Below are positions 12,175 through 24,800 of a stretch of 64,000 nucleotides of DNA, piece after piece (within the stretch, counting starts at the first letter, position 1; every line of letters begins with the position of its first letter). The stretch is from Globisporangium splendens (Eukaryota; Oomycota; Peronosporomycetes; Pythiales; Pythiaceae): NCBI GenBank assembly GCA_006386115.1, contig VFIW01000012.1:744001-808000 (forward strand). The letters are read 5' to 3'. The position numbers were made by a program, and so were the translations under genes. The notes below the pieces were generated by a model that did no database searches, was not told the DNA's origin, and saw nothing but the letters and a program-made list of their open reading frames with translations.

Positions 12175-12333
12175 GTGGGTTAAACCCACCGATTGTGATC
12201 ATAGGTTAAAACCCGATTGTGCCATGTGGCTTTGCCACAATCAGATCAGTCCACGATTTTTGTGCTCTTGGGTTGTTGGGTCTTTCTCTTCCCTCTCACA
12301 ACACAGTGTACTGTGCAGGACCCAATAACCCAA
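12175..12333. repeat. cluster of three hairpin-forming inverted repeats
   Basis: GTGGGTT/AACCCAC at 12175-12189 around one central base; GATTGTG (12215-12221) with CACAATC (12236-12242); and a 15-bp arm TTGGGTTGTTGGGTC (12268-12282) pairing with 12319-12333 at 14 of 15 positions. A small MITE relic or structured regulatory DNA are both possible. Confidence 0.5.
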
Positions 12334-12602
12334 CAGTCGACACATCGGTGTCATCTAAAAGCATGGCGCATTCCTGTAACTTTATGGATACGCATTGTAT
12401 AAATCTGTAATACTCAGCGTTTCCTACTGTAAAGTGCACGAACGCGCAATGTCTACATCCGTAATATCTGCCATTCTTTCATCTTGCGCTTCATGGCCGC
12501 TCTTTGTCGAACTTGAAGAACCGGGGTGTTACCAGAATACTGGCCCGTCTTGCGTCCAAACAAACCCCACTTCACTGTGGCAACCTGCATTTCTGTTTCC
12601 TG

Positions 12603-12617
12603 TCATTTCCGCATTTC
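12603..12617 (+). promoter_or_regulatory. possible oomycete Inr+FPR core promoter of MUT
   Basis: TCATTTCCGCATTTC has the same TCATT-N5-WTTT spacing as the element upstream of METH and lies 36 bp before the MUT ATG. The match to the oomycete core promoter consensus is good but not perfect. Confidence 0.45.
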
Positions 12618-12652
12618 GTGGCCAAGCGAGCTCCACACCTACAAAAAGAGCC

Positions 12653-15512
12653 ATGTGGCGCAGCATGCAGCACCCCACGCGTGCGTCCGCGAGTGTCGCG
12701 CGCCTTCGAGCGGCGTCCGCACTTTCGTCCACGCGCCGGCAGCAGATCCGCGTGCTGAGCACGAAGCTCGAGCCGGAGGCATACCCGCCGGAATGGCTCA
12801 AGAACGCCACCAAGGAGCTCAAGGGCAAGGATCCGACGCAGGAGCTGGTGTGGCACACGCCCGAAGGCATCCCGATCAAGCCGCTGTACACGAAAAGCGA
12901 CCTCGAGGTGAGTTGCGTATGTATAGAAGGAAGGATTGGATGCTGCTGTGCGTATCTTTTCGTCTCTTTTCGCTCGTTCTAATGATGGAGATCTTTTTCG
13001 TATCTCTTGGTTGGGTTGTTGCGTCGGCGTGCAATAGGATCTGGAGCTTGCGCAGTCGCCAGGTACATTCCCGTTCACGAGAGGGCCGTACGCGTCCATG
13101 TACACGGCCAAGCCGTGGACAGTCCGACAGGTGAGGATTGTTTGGTGTTTCTGTGTTTGCAAAAAGTGGAAGACTTATGTTGCATGATATGCTCCTTATA
13201 TCTGTTGTGTGTCTAGTACGCTGGTTTCAGTACGGCCGAGGAATCCAATGCCTTCTACCGGAAGAATCTTGCTGCTGGTCAGCAGGGGCTTTCCGTGGCG
13301 TTTGATCTGGCGACCCATCGAGGCTATGATTCTGATCATCCACGTGTGCGCGGTGATGTCGGTATGGCCGGTGTCCCCATTGATTCTGTTGAAGACATGA
13401 AGGTATGAGAGCATGTTTACTCAGGCAAACGGCACTGTTTTCTCTATGAATACTAAGCGTTGTTTTAAACTGAACAGATCTTGTTCGACGGGATCCCGCT
13501 GGACAAAATGTCGGTGTCGATGACAATGAATGGAGCTGTGCTGCCGATTTTGGCCATGTACATTGTCGCTGCCGAGGAGCAGGGAGTGGATCAAAAGTTG
13601 CTCTCAGGCACGATCCAAAACGATATTTTGAAGGAATTCATGGTCCGAAACACGTTCATTTTCCCACCGGGTCCGTCGATGCGCATCATCCAAGACATTT
13701 TCGGGTACACGTCTGCGTTCATGCCGAAGTACAACTCGATCTCGATTTCCGGATACCACATGCAAGAAGCTGGTGCAGATGCGCGTCTCGAGCTTGCGTT
13801 TACGATTGCTGATGGTATTGAATACGTGCGTGCAGCGGAGGCTGCTGGTCTGGATGTTGATGCCGTCGCACCTCGTTTGTCGTTCTTTTTCGCGATTGGT
13901 ATGAATTTCTACATGGAAGTTGCGAAATTGCGAGCTGCGAGAACTCTGTGGGCAAAGCTGATGAAAGAGAAGTTTCAGCCGAAGAATCCGAAGAGTTTGC
14001 TGCTGCGAACGCATTGCCAAACGTCAGGATACTCGCTGACAGAGCAAGACCCGTTCAACAACATTATTCGCACGACGGTGGAAGCCATGGCCGCCGTGAT
14101 GGGTGGGACCCAGAGTTTGCATACGAATGCGCTCGACGAAGCGCTTGGTCTGCCAACGGAGTTCAGCGCTCGTATGGCGCGTAACACGCAATTGATCCTG
14201 CAAGAAGAGACGGGTATTCCGAAGGTTGCGGACCCATGGGGAGGGTCGTATTTGATGGAGAGCTTGACCAATGAGCTCGTGGATGCTGCGATGGAAGTGA
14301 TTAAGGAAGTTGAAGAACTCGGCGGGATGGCGAAAGCAATTGAATCTGGTATGGCGAAGCTTCGCATCGAAGAAAGTGCCACAAAGAAGCAAGCTCGTAT
14401 TGATTCGCGAGAAGAAACCATTGTTGGTGTGAACAAGTATGTGGTCAAGGACGGCGACTCAGTGGAAGTGTTATCGATTGACAACACTATGGTGCGCAAG
14501 AAGCAAATCAAACGCATTGAAGAAACCAAGAAGAACCGAGACGAAAAGGCAGCGCAAGAGTGCCTTCGTCAACTCCGTGAATCTGCAGCGCTAACGGAAA
14601 GTACGGGTTCGGGGCACCATCCAATGAACTTGCTTCATCTTGCTGTGAACGCTTCCAGAGCTCGCTGTACAGTTGGTGAAATCTCGGATGCTCTTGAATC
14701 GGTGTGGGGTCGCCACATTCCAAAGGTTTGTGGCATCTTGCGAAAACATCCTTTTTTGTTGTTTTGTAAGGGGCTCAATGTGCTTTGTCTTGTTTGATTG
14801 GGATTCTAGAGTTCTGTGGTCTCTGGGGCGTACCGCAAGGCATACCAGCACAACGAAGAGGCTGAACGAGAGTACGATGCTTGCGTCAAAGAAATCGAAG
14901 AGTTTGCGGAACGTCAAGGTCGTCGACCTCGTCTTCTCGTTGCCAAGATGGGACAAGATGGACATGATCGTGGCGCTAAAGTGATCGCATCGGGCTTTTC
15001 CGATCTGGGCTTTGATGTCGATGTTGGTCCTTTGTTCTCGGTACGCACGCCATGAGAGAGGATTTTTGTGGAGGCAAGTAATAGAACGCCTGCTCTAACG
15101 TAATTACGTGTCGTTGGTATCACGCAGACTCCAGAAGAAGCTGCCCGCCAAGCCATTGATGCTGATGTGCATTGCATTGGCGTGAGTTCTCAAGCTGCCG
15201 GTCACAACACACTTGTTCCTGCACTCATTGAGGCACTGAAAAAAGAAAATGCCGAACATATTTTGGTTATCTGCGGCGGTGTCATTCCACCAAAGGTAAG
15301 TCAAAGTTCTAGAACTTCTATTGCTCGATATGCCTGATGCTTGATTGCTGGTGCTCATTTTTTTGCAATCATGATCACAGGATTATCAATTCCTGTATGA
15401 CCAAGGTGTGGGTGCAATCTTTGGTCCAGGGACGCGTCTCCCAGCTGCCGCGAGTGAAACTCTGAAGGCTATTAACAAGAAGATAGAGGAAAACAAGGCA
15501 AAAGGAATCTAA
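12653..15512 (+). CDS. MUT: methylmalonyl-CoA mutase, mitochondrial
   Basis: An adenosylcobalamin enzyme that converts (R)-methylmalonyl-CoA to succinyl-CoA (EC 5.4.99.2), the last step of propionate, odd-chain fatty acid and branched amino acid breakdown. Seven exons with GT-AG borders: 12653-12907, 13038-13130, 13217-13402, 13478-14725, 14810-15040, 15128-15295 and 15381-15512, giving 770 aa as one fused chain like the human enzyme. The first 40 residues are rich in Arg/Ser/Ala with no acidic residues, a typical mitochondrial presequence. The substrate barrel carries [20 protein letters not shown] and [14 protein letters not shown]. The C-terminal B12 domain carries DGHDRG with the axial His at about residue 646. 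No break is seen. An ATG four codons downstream is an alternative start. Confidence 0.97.
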
Positions 15513-15891
15513 GAGAGTATGACGATGTGCAAGGAGCTGCAATTCGTGAGTCCTCTATCTACCTGTAATCATCATAGCGTGCGTGTGAACTAATGAGCAA
15601 TCAAGGTGCTTGATCCTCCGTAGAGCAAGGAATTTAGCGATGAGCAAGCATTTTTTTCTCAAGAATCTGCATACTGGGCAAGCTGGCAGAATGTGACTCG
15701 AGTGTCAGCAGAATCTACAAGCTTCTTGCTTCTTCGCTGCTCACAGATCAAGCCAAGTTGCATTCACACTAACAATGTCTGTACGCCCATGGTGACGATC
15801 TTTTATTCACATTTACAGGTTATTCGGATACATATCTAACAGGGTAGTTGCATAAAGTGCCAAAGCGAACATACCGCAATGAGTGCGAAGC
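15513..15891. other. spacer between convergent MUT and the BEACH-ELMO gene
   Basis: 379 bp shared by two 3' ends. Nothing else is supported. Confidence 0.5.
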
Positions 15892-18800
15892 TTACATCAA
15901 GCACGCAAACGGATCCTCGCTGAGCTCTTCCTCGGCTGCTGGTCGCACTTCCAATCCGCGAATATCATTGCCAGCAAACGGGTCTGCAGCGTTGTCTGGG
16001 GCAGCAAACGTAGCCGTGCTCGCGAGTTCTTTCTGGATCGACTCCATCGAGGGCAACGAGTTTCGAGGGGATCCGAAATCCAACAGATTTCCTGTCGCGA
16101 TTGGCTGTGGAGACGATGCCGGTGCTTGACTGGAAGGCGCAGAAGAACCCCATGACAATCGAGATTTGAACATCGATTCACTTGTAGGGCTCGACGAAAG
16201 GAAGCCGCTGATTCCGTTGAGACTGCTCAGACTGCTTCGGCGTTCACTGGAAAACGATGACCCGATGATGTTTGAGTTCATGGTCGTGAGGAAGTCTTCC
16301 ATCGATCGAGACGATGGTCTTCTTGAGCGACCAACGTGCGAGAGACTCTGAGAACGAAGCTCGACAATCACGACTTGAATGTCGCCCTTCGCTTCGTCCA
16401 GTACATCCAAAACACGATCCGTTGTCGCCTGGATGACCACTGCAAGAAACAAACACGTATCACATGCACACAACAATAGTGAGCATATCTCAACCTCGAT
16501 TTCTCACACGTCAAAACATTCGCGCACTTACATGAAAAGCTGCCATAGTTTGCGTTCATTTGCTTCCACAAGAAATCGAATAGCACAAACACTGTGTTCC
16601 ATACACCATCAAGTTAGTCACGGTAAGCAAAAAGCAGCAGATGAGTGCAATGATATCGCTTACCTTCCGAAAACATCTTGTAAAACGATTCGCCGTCATT
16701 GAAAAGCGGCCAATTGACGGACCGTTCGCGCACGATTTGGCCATCGAACTTCCAGAAAAGACGCGCAACCATGCACGTGATATTGATCCCAGCAGGTCCC
16801 CACGGGTACGTGTTTTCATGGGATCCAGGTACTTGACTCGTGACCATCTTCACGGCTTGCGCGGTGTAGTGGGAGGCAAAGTACACCAGACAGTGCAAGG
16901 CAAGCATCCCGCCAGCGCGGAAATCCGTGGTTGGATCAGGACGCTGGAACCCCAAACGACTCCATGTTTCACCAACTCGCTCAAACTGCAGCTCGTTCAG
17001 GTCGTCGAGACTGTCAGGGACGTCGAGTGAGTTAGCTTCGTCGATGGAAAAGCCGATGCTGGAGCGCGAGGATTCTCGATGGAAAGGCTGCTGTGAGTAG
17101 ATCGCATGCCACAGATCCTTGATCAACTCTTCATAGGCACTCTCCCCACTCACACAAGGTTGCTTCAAAAGTGAGAAATGGCTTTGCATGATCGCAAGAA
17201 GCGGCTCTGGCGGGCTCGACCATTTTCCTGGCTTCAACCACAATTTGCCTTGGGCAGTCGGTCCATTGCCGAAAATCTGCCTGATCTCGTCTCTTCGATT
17301 GGCAGCTTCTTTCCGAAGCAATTCGCGCTTGTGTGCTCGTGCGAGCGCCTCAGCTTCTTCTTCGCGCGCTTTCTTCTCCAGCCCGAGCATGTTCTTGCAG
17401 CCGTCTGCAATCCCAAAGTGAAGAGCATACGCGACGACCGATCCATCTTCGTAGCCACAGATAATGCAACGCTCATCTTGAGAAATGCTGATGCACGTGA
17501 GATCCGAGTTCCGCTTGCATTCGATGCGACGCACGACAGTAAAGGGCACGCCTGCATCCCGCACCTCGATCGCTGCTTCGGGGACAGTTGTCGCCGTGAT
17601 GATGTATTCACCGGAGCGCGTGAACAAGACACCACGGTCGAGAAGCAATTGTGGGTCGTCGTTACTGCAAGTGAGCTTCTCATTGGAAACTAAGTGGCCG
17701 TTGATTGACACCAAGTGCAACTCCGATTGTCGGCCTGACTGTTTCACCACCTCGTCTGCGCTGTAGCTCTCGCTTTTCCTCGTCGTTCGGAAGTTGTCTT
17801 CAGCGACAGACAATCGATGCGTCGACGTCGAGCGTGTCTTGGCATCTTCATCTATGATGGAATGGATCAACGTGTCACCAAGAGGAGAAATGATCATATG
17901 CGTGACAATCGAGTGCATCGGAGATTGTAGTGAGATATTGTGCAACGGCGTTGAGGATCGCAGCGAGTGGATCATAATGGCGTTATCCTTCGACGAACTG
18001 GCAACGACATCCAAATCCACATTCAATGCCACAGCGATAACGGGGCTCGTGTGGCCACACAACAAAACCCAAGGCAACCCTCCCACCGGGAGTTCCTTTT
18101 TCACAAACATACGACGAGATCTCGTTGCTGCCATTTTTGAGAGCGCCCACACAGACACGGTGCAGTCTTCACTACCAAACGCCAGCGCGAGGTCGCCTGT
18201 AAAGTCATCTTCGCTTCGAGCCATGCAGAGAATGGGTTTCTTGTGGAATGCGATCCGCTGAAGCAGTTCTCCATCCGCAGACCAGTGGATCCGCCAACTT
18301 CCGTCCCAGTATCCGCAACTGATCATCTGTTCGTAAAACACAACTCCGTCATTCACCAGACAGCCCGCGGGGAGCTTCCACCACTGGTCGACGTCCACGA
18401 GACTAAACGGGCACACACGACCCTGATCTGGGACAGCGTTGAGGTATCGTTTCGCCATCACGATGCCACTGCTGTCACTCGTGTACACCACGCTACCGAG
18501 CTCATTGCCGCCGGTGCTATGAGCTCCAATTCCTGTGCCACTGCCAAGACCTGGTCCACTGAGTCCAAGCCCCTGGTTCATCGCATTTGAGAAGCGAATA
18601 TTCGAGATCGACGCAGTATGCTTGGAAGACAAATCATGTCGACGAACTTGGCGTCTTGAGGATAGCGTTGCGACGGCGTGAGACGCAGGGAAGCGAGTCT
18701 CGAGCGCACCATCCTGAGTCATTCGTGCTGGGTGCGGCTTACGGAACAGTTGGATAGGAATTGTACCGCGTTGAGTCAATTTCGCGCGCACACTCATATC

Positions 18801-21800
18801 CAATGTGCTCAAATTCAGCCGTTCTGGGTAGCACGCGACATGGTAGACGTTCTGCGAATCCACCGACGGGCGTCCAGCTTGTTTGAATCCAAAAATCAGA
18901 TCGATCCAGTGGTGCAAATTCTCCGAAACGTAGTCACTCTCCAGCGCGACTCGGTGTTGCCGAATAAAATCGTGGGCGGAAATCGCCCAGTTTGGAAGCA
19001 CCACAAAGCCGCTTGGCCCCTGGTTTCGGCTACCCGCCAGAATTTTGTTTCGATCGCTCCCAAGGAAGTCGGGAAGGAAGAAAAACTCTGGTGGGAGCTC
19101 AAAGGAATGGTTTTCTTCAGTGGTGCACTTGTGGAACGCGTCTGCAATGGAGTCAAAATTCGTTGAACTCGAAGACAACTCGTGGAACCCAATGCGTCCA
19201 TTTTGCTGCGAGCTATCTCCGAGAAAATTCGCACCGAACGCTGCACTTGTAAATGGAGCCAAGCGCGCCAAGAAGTACAGTACCGATCGCATGTGAGAGT
19301 ACGATGTCGAGAAGTGATAGGACGGGAGCTTGCTACTTGGGTCAGCAGAGTTGTACTTGTCTTTCACGCGCTGCGAAGCTTCAGGAGTTTGCGCTCCGAT
19401 AGGCTTCCGGAAATCACGGTAAATGCTTGGGTCCTCCAAACGAAGCTCAGTGGATTCATAATCGCGCAAGATCCAAGGAAACACAGGATACTGGGTAATG
19501 TCGTTGTACGAGCGACCCGCGGAAACATTGAGCAGCATGAGGTACTCAAAGTTACTAATCTCTCGCCGCACCCACATCTCTGTCCACTTGCTCTTTCCAA
19601 ACATGCGATCCGCCGTGAGAATGCGTTTCCCCCATTTCGCTAGGCACGGAGGTTTACGCTCGCGCAAAGTCGCATAGACGAGATCTGCCTCACCATTGGA
19701 TTCAAAACCAAACATACACGAGCTTCCGTCCACAAAGTACACTTCCAAGCCATTCTGGGAGTCCAGGAGAAACCTTCGGCGGTGAATCACACGAATCACT
19801 CGTACCCCCCAAACGCGACGTTTTAGTTGGGAGACGTACGCGTCACCCATACTTGAAACTCCGCGGCCGAATTCACGAGATTGCTCCGATAAATCCTTCA
19901 GCGTGCAAACCCACTCGCCCTCAAACACGATTGTAGTGGCTCCAATGCGTAAAATGCCGAAAACCATCACGCCTGACGGCAGAACGAGATACGCCTTCGT
20001 CCTGTAGCTTGCCCCTAGCGTCCTCCACTGGTCATGTTTACTTGGGAAGACTCGAACAGCAGAGCGAGTTGGATTCGAAGTCGCAGCAGCAGGAGATTGG
20101 GCTGGAGGAGAGTTGGCAACTGGAGCGCTGTCCCCTGTATCATCTGGAGCAGGGTCTTCTGTTTCGCCTTCGGCGACTGCTGCCAGCGGATTGTTCAGCG
20201 AAGAGCCGTCAAAAGATTCGTCGTCGACGTCGATGATTCCGGAACTGCTCTTCTCTAAACCTGTTGCTGTCGTTGAATCCGATGACACCGACATGATCAT
20301 TGCAGGGGTGAGGTTCGCAGTTGAGCTCGAGGTGTCAGACAATGATACGAGGTCTCTCTCATCCTGGGATTTCGACGTAGGACGAGCAGTCTTCAGGCGC
20401 ATGATTCCACTGGAGAATCGAGACGAAATGTTGCTGATACGGGTGATTCGGTCTTTCGCTGACTTCACAGACATCGCCACTTCCGCTGCCGTTGCAACAC
20501 TTTCGCTTCGACGGTAACGAGGATTAGGAGGAGGTAGAAGCTCTTCTTCTTCTTGCACCATGTTCGTTTCTGTAAGTTCAAGGTCGTGCGATGGCCTCGG
20601 CGGAGACAACTCACTTTCTGACTCCAGCAGGTTACAGCCCATCGAGTTGCGCCTTGAGTTCTCGGAGCTGTTGTCTAGCTCCCCATTGTCATCAAGGAAG
20701 CTGGAGTTACCATTTTCATGTACATTCTCACCGTTTGGACTGACTTCTCCTTCATCGCAATCACCATACTCGTCTTCTTCGTAGTCGTACCCTTGCTCAC
20801 CTGGATCTGGATACCCACTCGTGGCACCAACGCTTGCGCCATCTTCAAGCACAGAGCTAACAGACGGGAGCGCATCGACGAACGTTTCAGCTCCTGACTT
20901 CAGCATGCTGCTGTTGCCGAATCGGAAATAATCGGAAAGCGTATCGTCTGTGTCTGGCAGCAAACGGCATCGAATCCAATTGCTCGACGTGTACATGTCC
21001 AGTCTCCAAAATTCTTCTCGTGCAAACAAACTGCCAAGCATGCCATCAACGTTCCCCATACCATCAAGAAGGGCGTCTTCCTCATTTTGTTCCGCTCCCC
21101 ACACATGACGGATCCCCCACTTAAGCAACACGCGCAGTTTCATCCAGTCGTCAATATCCTTTGCTTTTACACGTTGCAACCAAACTTGCGCTTGCTGCTC
21201 TAACTCATCGTTGTCCGTCGAGCCATTCTTGGAGCTGCTGAATGCGGATGACGAAGAAGTTCGAGTGGAGCGGCCAATACGCTGCAGTTCAGCTTGCGCG
21301 CGGTTTCGCTCGTGAGTTTCTTCACCAAGCATGGATACGCGTTTCAGTGCACGGCCTTCACGAGCATGGGCGACTTGCTCATGGTAAAATCCATCACGGC
21401 GGCGAACTTCCTGGTTATTAACCACGAAATCGTTACGAGCTAGCAGCGATGCAAGCTCATCCGACGACCGAAGCGAAACTGGCACCAGTCCTGCTAAAAT
21501 GCCAGCCAATTTGACCGCAGAATCCGACCAGAATTTTCGTCGAACTCGGTCGATCAGGTGGGCAAGCTCAGGAATCAACCAAAGCATCAATGACGTCTCA
21601 TCTCCAGGGGCTGCTTTTACGCAATCACTCGTGACAATCAGTCCTGGACCCGCAGCGCCACTCACGCTCCCACGTGACGGTGTAAACGATGATTCGAATT
21701 GGGTTGTGTCCCGCCCAAGACCCATGGCGTTGAGATAATACTCGAACTTGTTCAATCGAGCAAAAAATACCGACTTGGATGGCATGCGCAACTGCGACGT

Positions 21801-24800
21801 CGCAAAATGGTCATGATCATTGTCCGCCGCACTATGCTCGCTGTCTTCGAGAAGAATCAGGTAGAAGTTTCGAAGCAGCAGCTGCAGGACTTGACGCATG
21901 GGTCCTCCTGGATGTGGGCGTGCCGTCACTGGCGCTGACGCAGTGGTTGGGGGTGCGCCTGACGTTCCTAGCACATTAAATCCAAACGAGAGTCGCCCAG
22001 AACTGCTGCGATGCGCCGTACTGCTACTTTCTCTCGAGTTCGATGACTGTCTTGATACGCCGGACGGTGGACTTTGCCCTCCTCCATCTGCCGATCGGCT
22101 CCCTGGAGGAATATAGCGTGGTGCATTGCTTGCTCTTCGATTAAAACTTGCGTCGTTGTCCACGTGGAAGAGCGACGTAAAGTGCTGCCAAATTCCTAAA
22201 ATCGCATCGACGAGCTCCGCTTCATGCCAGATCACGCGCTCGCATCTCCAGAAGATCATGCTCGGATCAGTAGTGTCATCCTTCGAATCAGCGCCTTCCT
22301 TAACTGAAGCCGGGTCTACTTTGCCAAGCGTGTCTGGATCATAATGCAACACGACTGCTGCTGCAACGGTCGCTAAGCTTTCTGCATTGCTCCATAGCAC
22401 AGACTCACGAGACGGAGGATCTTGTTTCCCACGGAAGTTCAAGTCTGCCGACAGGATTTCACTCATTTTACCAAGTGTCGCCTTGAGCAGCGAGACAACG
22501 ACAACCTCGAGTTGCTCTCTCGACGATATAAAACGCGACAGACTCGTGAACGGGTCTTGAAGTAAGAACCATGCGAGCTCGTTGCTTCTCGCTTCGAGAC
22601 ACACGATCGACGAAATCAGATCATAGGAATAGTCCGTGATAAAGTCGACGCACCCGCTCGGTTGCATCGCAGCCATAAGCTCAATCAAAGCGAGTTTCAT
22701 TCGGTTGGACATCTCTTTGTACACCATCGCGTTTGCATTCGTCTGCTTCTTGCGCTCTCCATCGACATTCAGAGTCAGCAGACTTCGAAGAAAATCGAGA
22801 TCCTCCAACGCCACAATCGAGTACATTGCGTTGACGCGAACCTCTTCTGGTTCAGAAGCATTGAGCACAAGCTCCCGCAGTTGACTCAACGGGACACCTG
22901 GACAGCCTCGCAACTCAATGCCGAAAAGAGAACGCGGTGGCGTTGTGTGAGTGTCTTGTTCAGTTTGATCCGCACCACGCAAACTCAGAATTGCCTCGAT
23001 GATTGGAATCTGTTCTGTTGTCGACGAGACAGTAGCTGTCCCATTCATGCTCGAAATGCTGTTGAAAATGAGGTAGTGGCGATTGATCGTACTTGCAACA
23101 GTTGCCGAACCAAAGATGATCATCAAATGACGGATGGCAACCACACGAATCGGCAACGGGCTGGAGCGCACCATGCTCAGGAATGGGAACATCATGTTGC
23201 CATGCCAGATTGTCGCAGTCGCCAGAATCTCTTCGTCAATAAGCGAGTCGAATGCTTCCGTCTTGCCATCCAGCGCCTTCATGTCGTCTTCGCTCACTTG
23301 AATACCTAAGATCATCAGCAACATTTCGGAGTACACCCCCATGGTCACCGGACTCACTTCTGGTTTTAACGCGAGCATGATCAAGTACGCATCGCCGATT
23401 GAGAGATGAATTTTGTCGGGGCTATTTGCTTTTTCTCGGTCTTGCGTGCACCCACACTTTAGGAACAAGTATGTTCTCAAAAGCCGCAACGTCATCACTC
23501 GGATCGCATCATTCGAGAATTCCAGCAGAGGCAACCAAATACGAAGCCCACCCAAACGAGCAAACAGGTCCAGGAGTCCTGCTGGTGCAGTTGGCTGAAC
23601 CGAGAGTTCGATCATCAGTTGCAGCAAATCCGGGAGATCTGCCTCTGGAACATTCTCAACCGCAGACCCGGCTTCTTGCTCTCCTTCTGACATGCTCTTC
23701 GCCACCGCAGAAAACGCAGCAGCCATAGACTGTTGATCTCCATTCTCTTGCATCACAGGGGTGCCATCAGCATTCACTCCAGCCAACATCGGGTTAGTTG
23801 GTTTACCAATCATGCAAAAGATAAGCGATCGTGTACTTTCGTACGAGAGCTGCGACTTGACCTCTTTCCCCTTGGTAGTAGCACGTGCAATCACCGAGGT
23901 AGTCGCTGATTTTGGCGTCGCCGGCTGCGCTTCACATAGCACGATTTTGATGATCGCTAGCACGCGTTTGCGTAGTAAATCGATCTCTTCCGAAGTGTAC
24001 TCCTTTGCTCGCCGGAGAGACGTCGACTGAGATTCTTTCCAGTAAATCCACGAGAGCACCCGCAGAAAATGACGCGTTGAGACTGCCGAGAAGCTGCTTT
24101 CATCCTTTCGCGTCATGATTTCCAGTTTGTCAAACAGATTTACTTGCAAATCGACAGGCGCATTCACCCACACACGAAAGTTAAACAGCAGGAACTTGTA
24201 GATCTCGTCCGAGAGCGTTCGATCCGAGATCACCGCACTTCGAAGACGCTCAATTGCAGTCAGCAAATCGGCAGTCAAGTAATTCGGCGGCAGCGATCGC
24301 ACCAACAGCGCCGTCAGGCGTACCCCTTGGTTGCGTCGAAAGATGAACTTGTTCACGAGCGAATGACGCATGATCTCGGCGATTAGCAGCAGCACCTTTG
24401 GAATGCATTTAACACCGAGCGGACGCGCGATGAGATCGCTCATGTGCTGCAGAAATTCAGAATCTTCGTCAAATTGCGCGGTCACACCACCGGGAGCAGT
24501 GCCATTATTAGTCGACACTAAGCTTGTCTCCTCGACATTACCATTTGCTGAAGGCGCAGTCACTCTTGACGTCACGAGCAACGGGAGACAAATGAGCGGG
24601 CCACCCAGCTGCGCGACAGACTGCTTGAACGTGCTCGCATGGCGCAGTCGCACGCCAGTACTCGCTGCTTCTGCATGGTTTCCGTTGCCACTGGAGTCGT
24701 AGCACACACCCTTGGAGCGGTCGCAGTGACGGGCATCGTACGCGAGCAGCAGCCCATCACTGGAGCTCCCCAAAATGAGCGAAGAGCCTGAATTACCACT

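Larger units (their letters stand above)
11882..12652. other. intergenic region with nested inverted repeats
   Basis: A 771-bp divergent spacer between the unknown gene and MUT. No coding frame is supported. Between 12175 and 12333 three separate inverted repeats lie close together (see findings). The MUT Inr/FPR-like element is at 12603-12617. Confidence 0.5.

Noticed and set aside
12904..13036. Continuous reading through the first MUT intron
   Set aside because: The canonical GTGAGT donor and TAG acceptor join conserved mutase sequence in frame; reading through gives unrelated residues.
15353..15371. Inr-like GCTCATTTTTTTGCAATC sequence
   Set aside because: It lies inside the last MUT intron just before the acceptor; the T run is better explained as a polypyrimidine tract.
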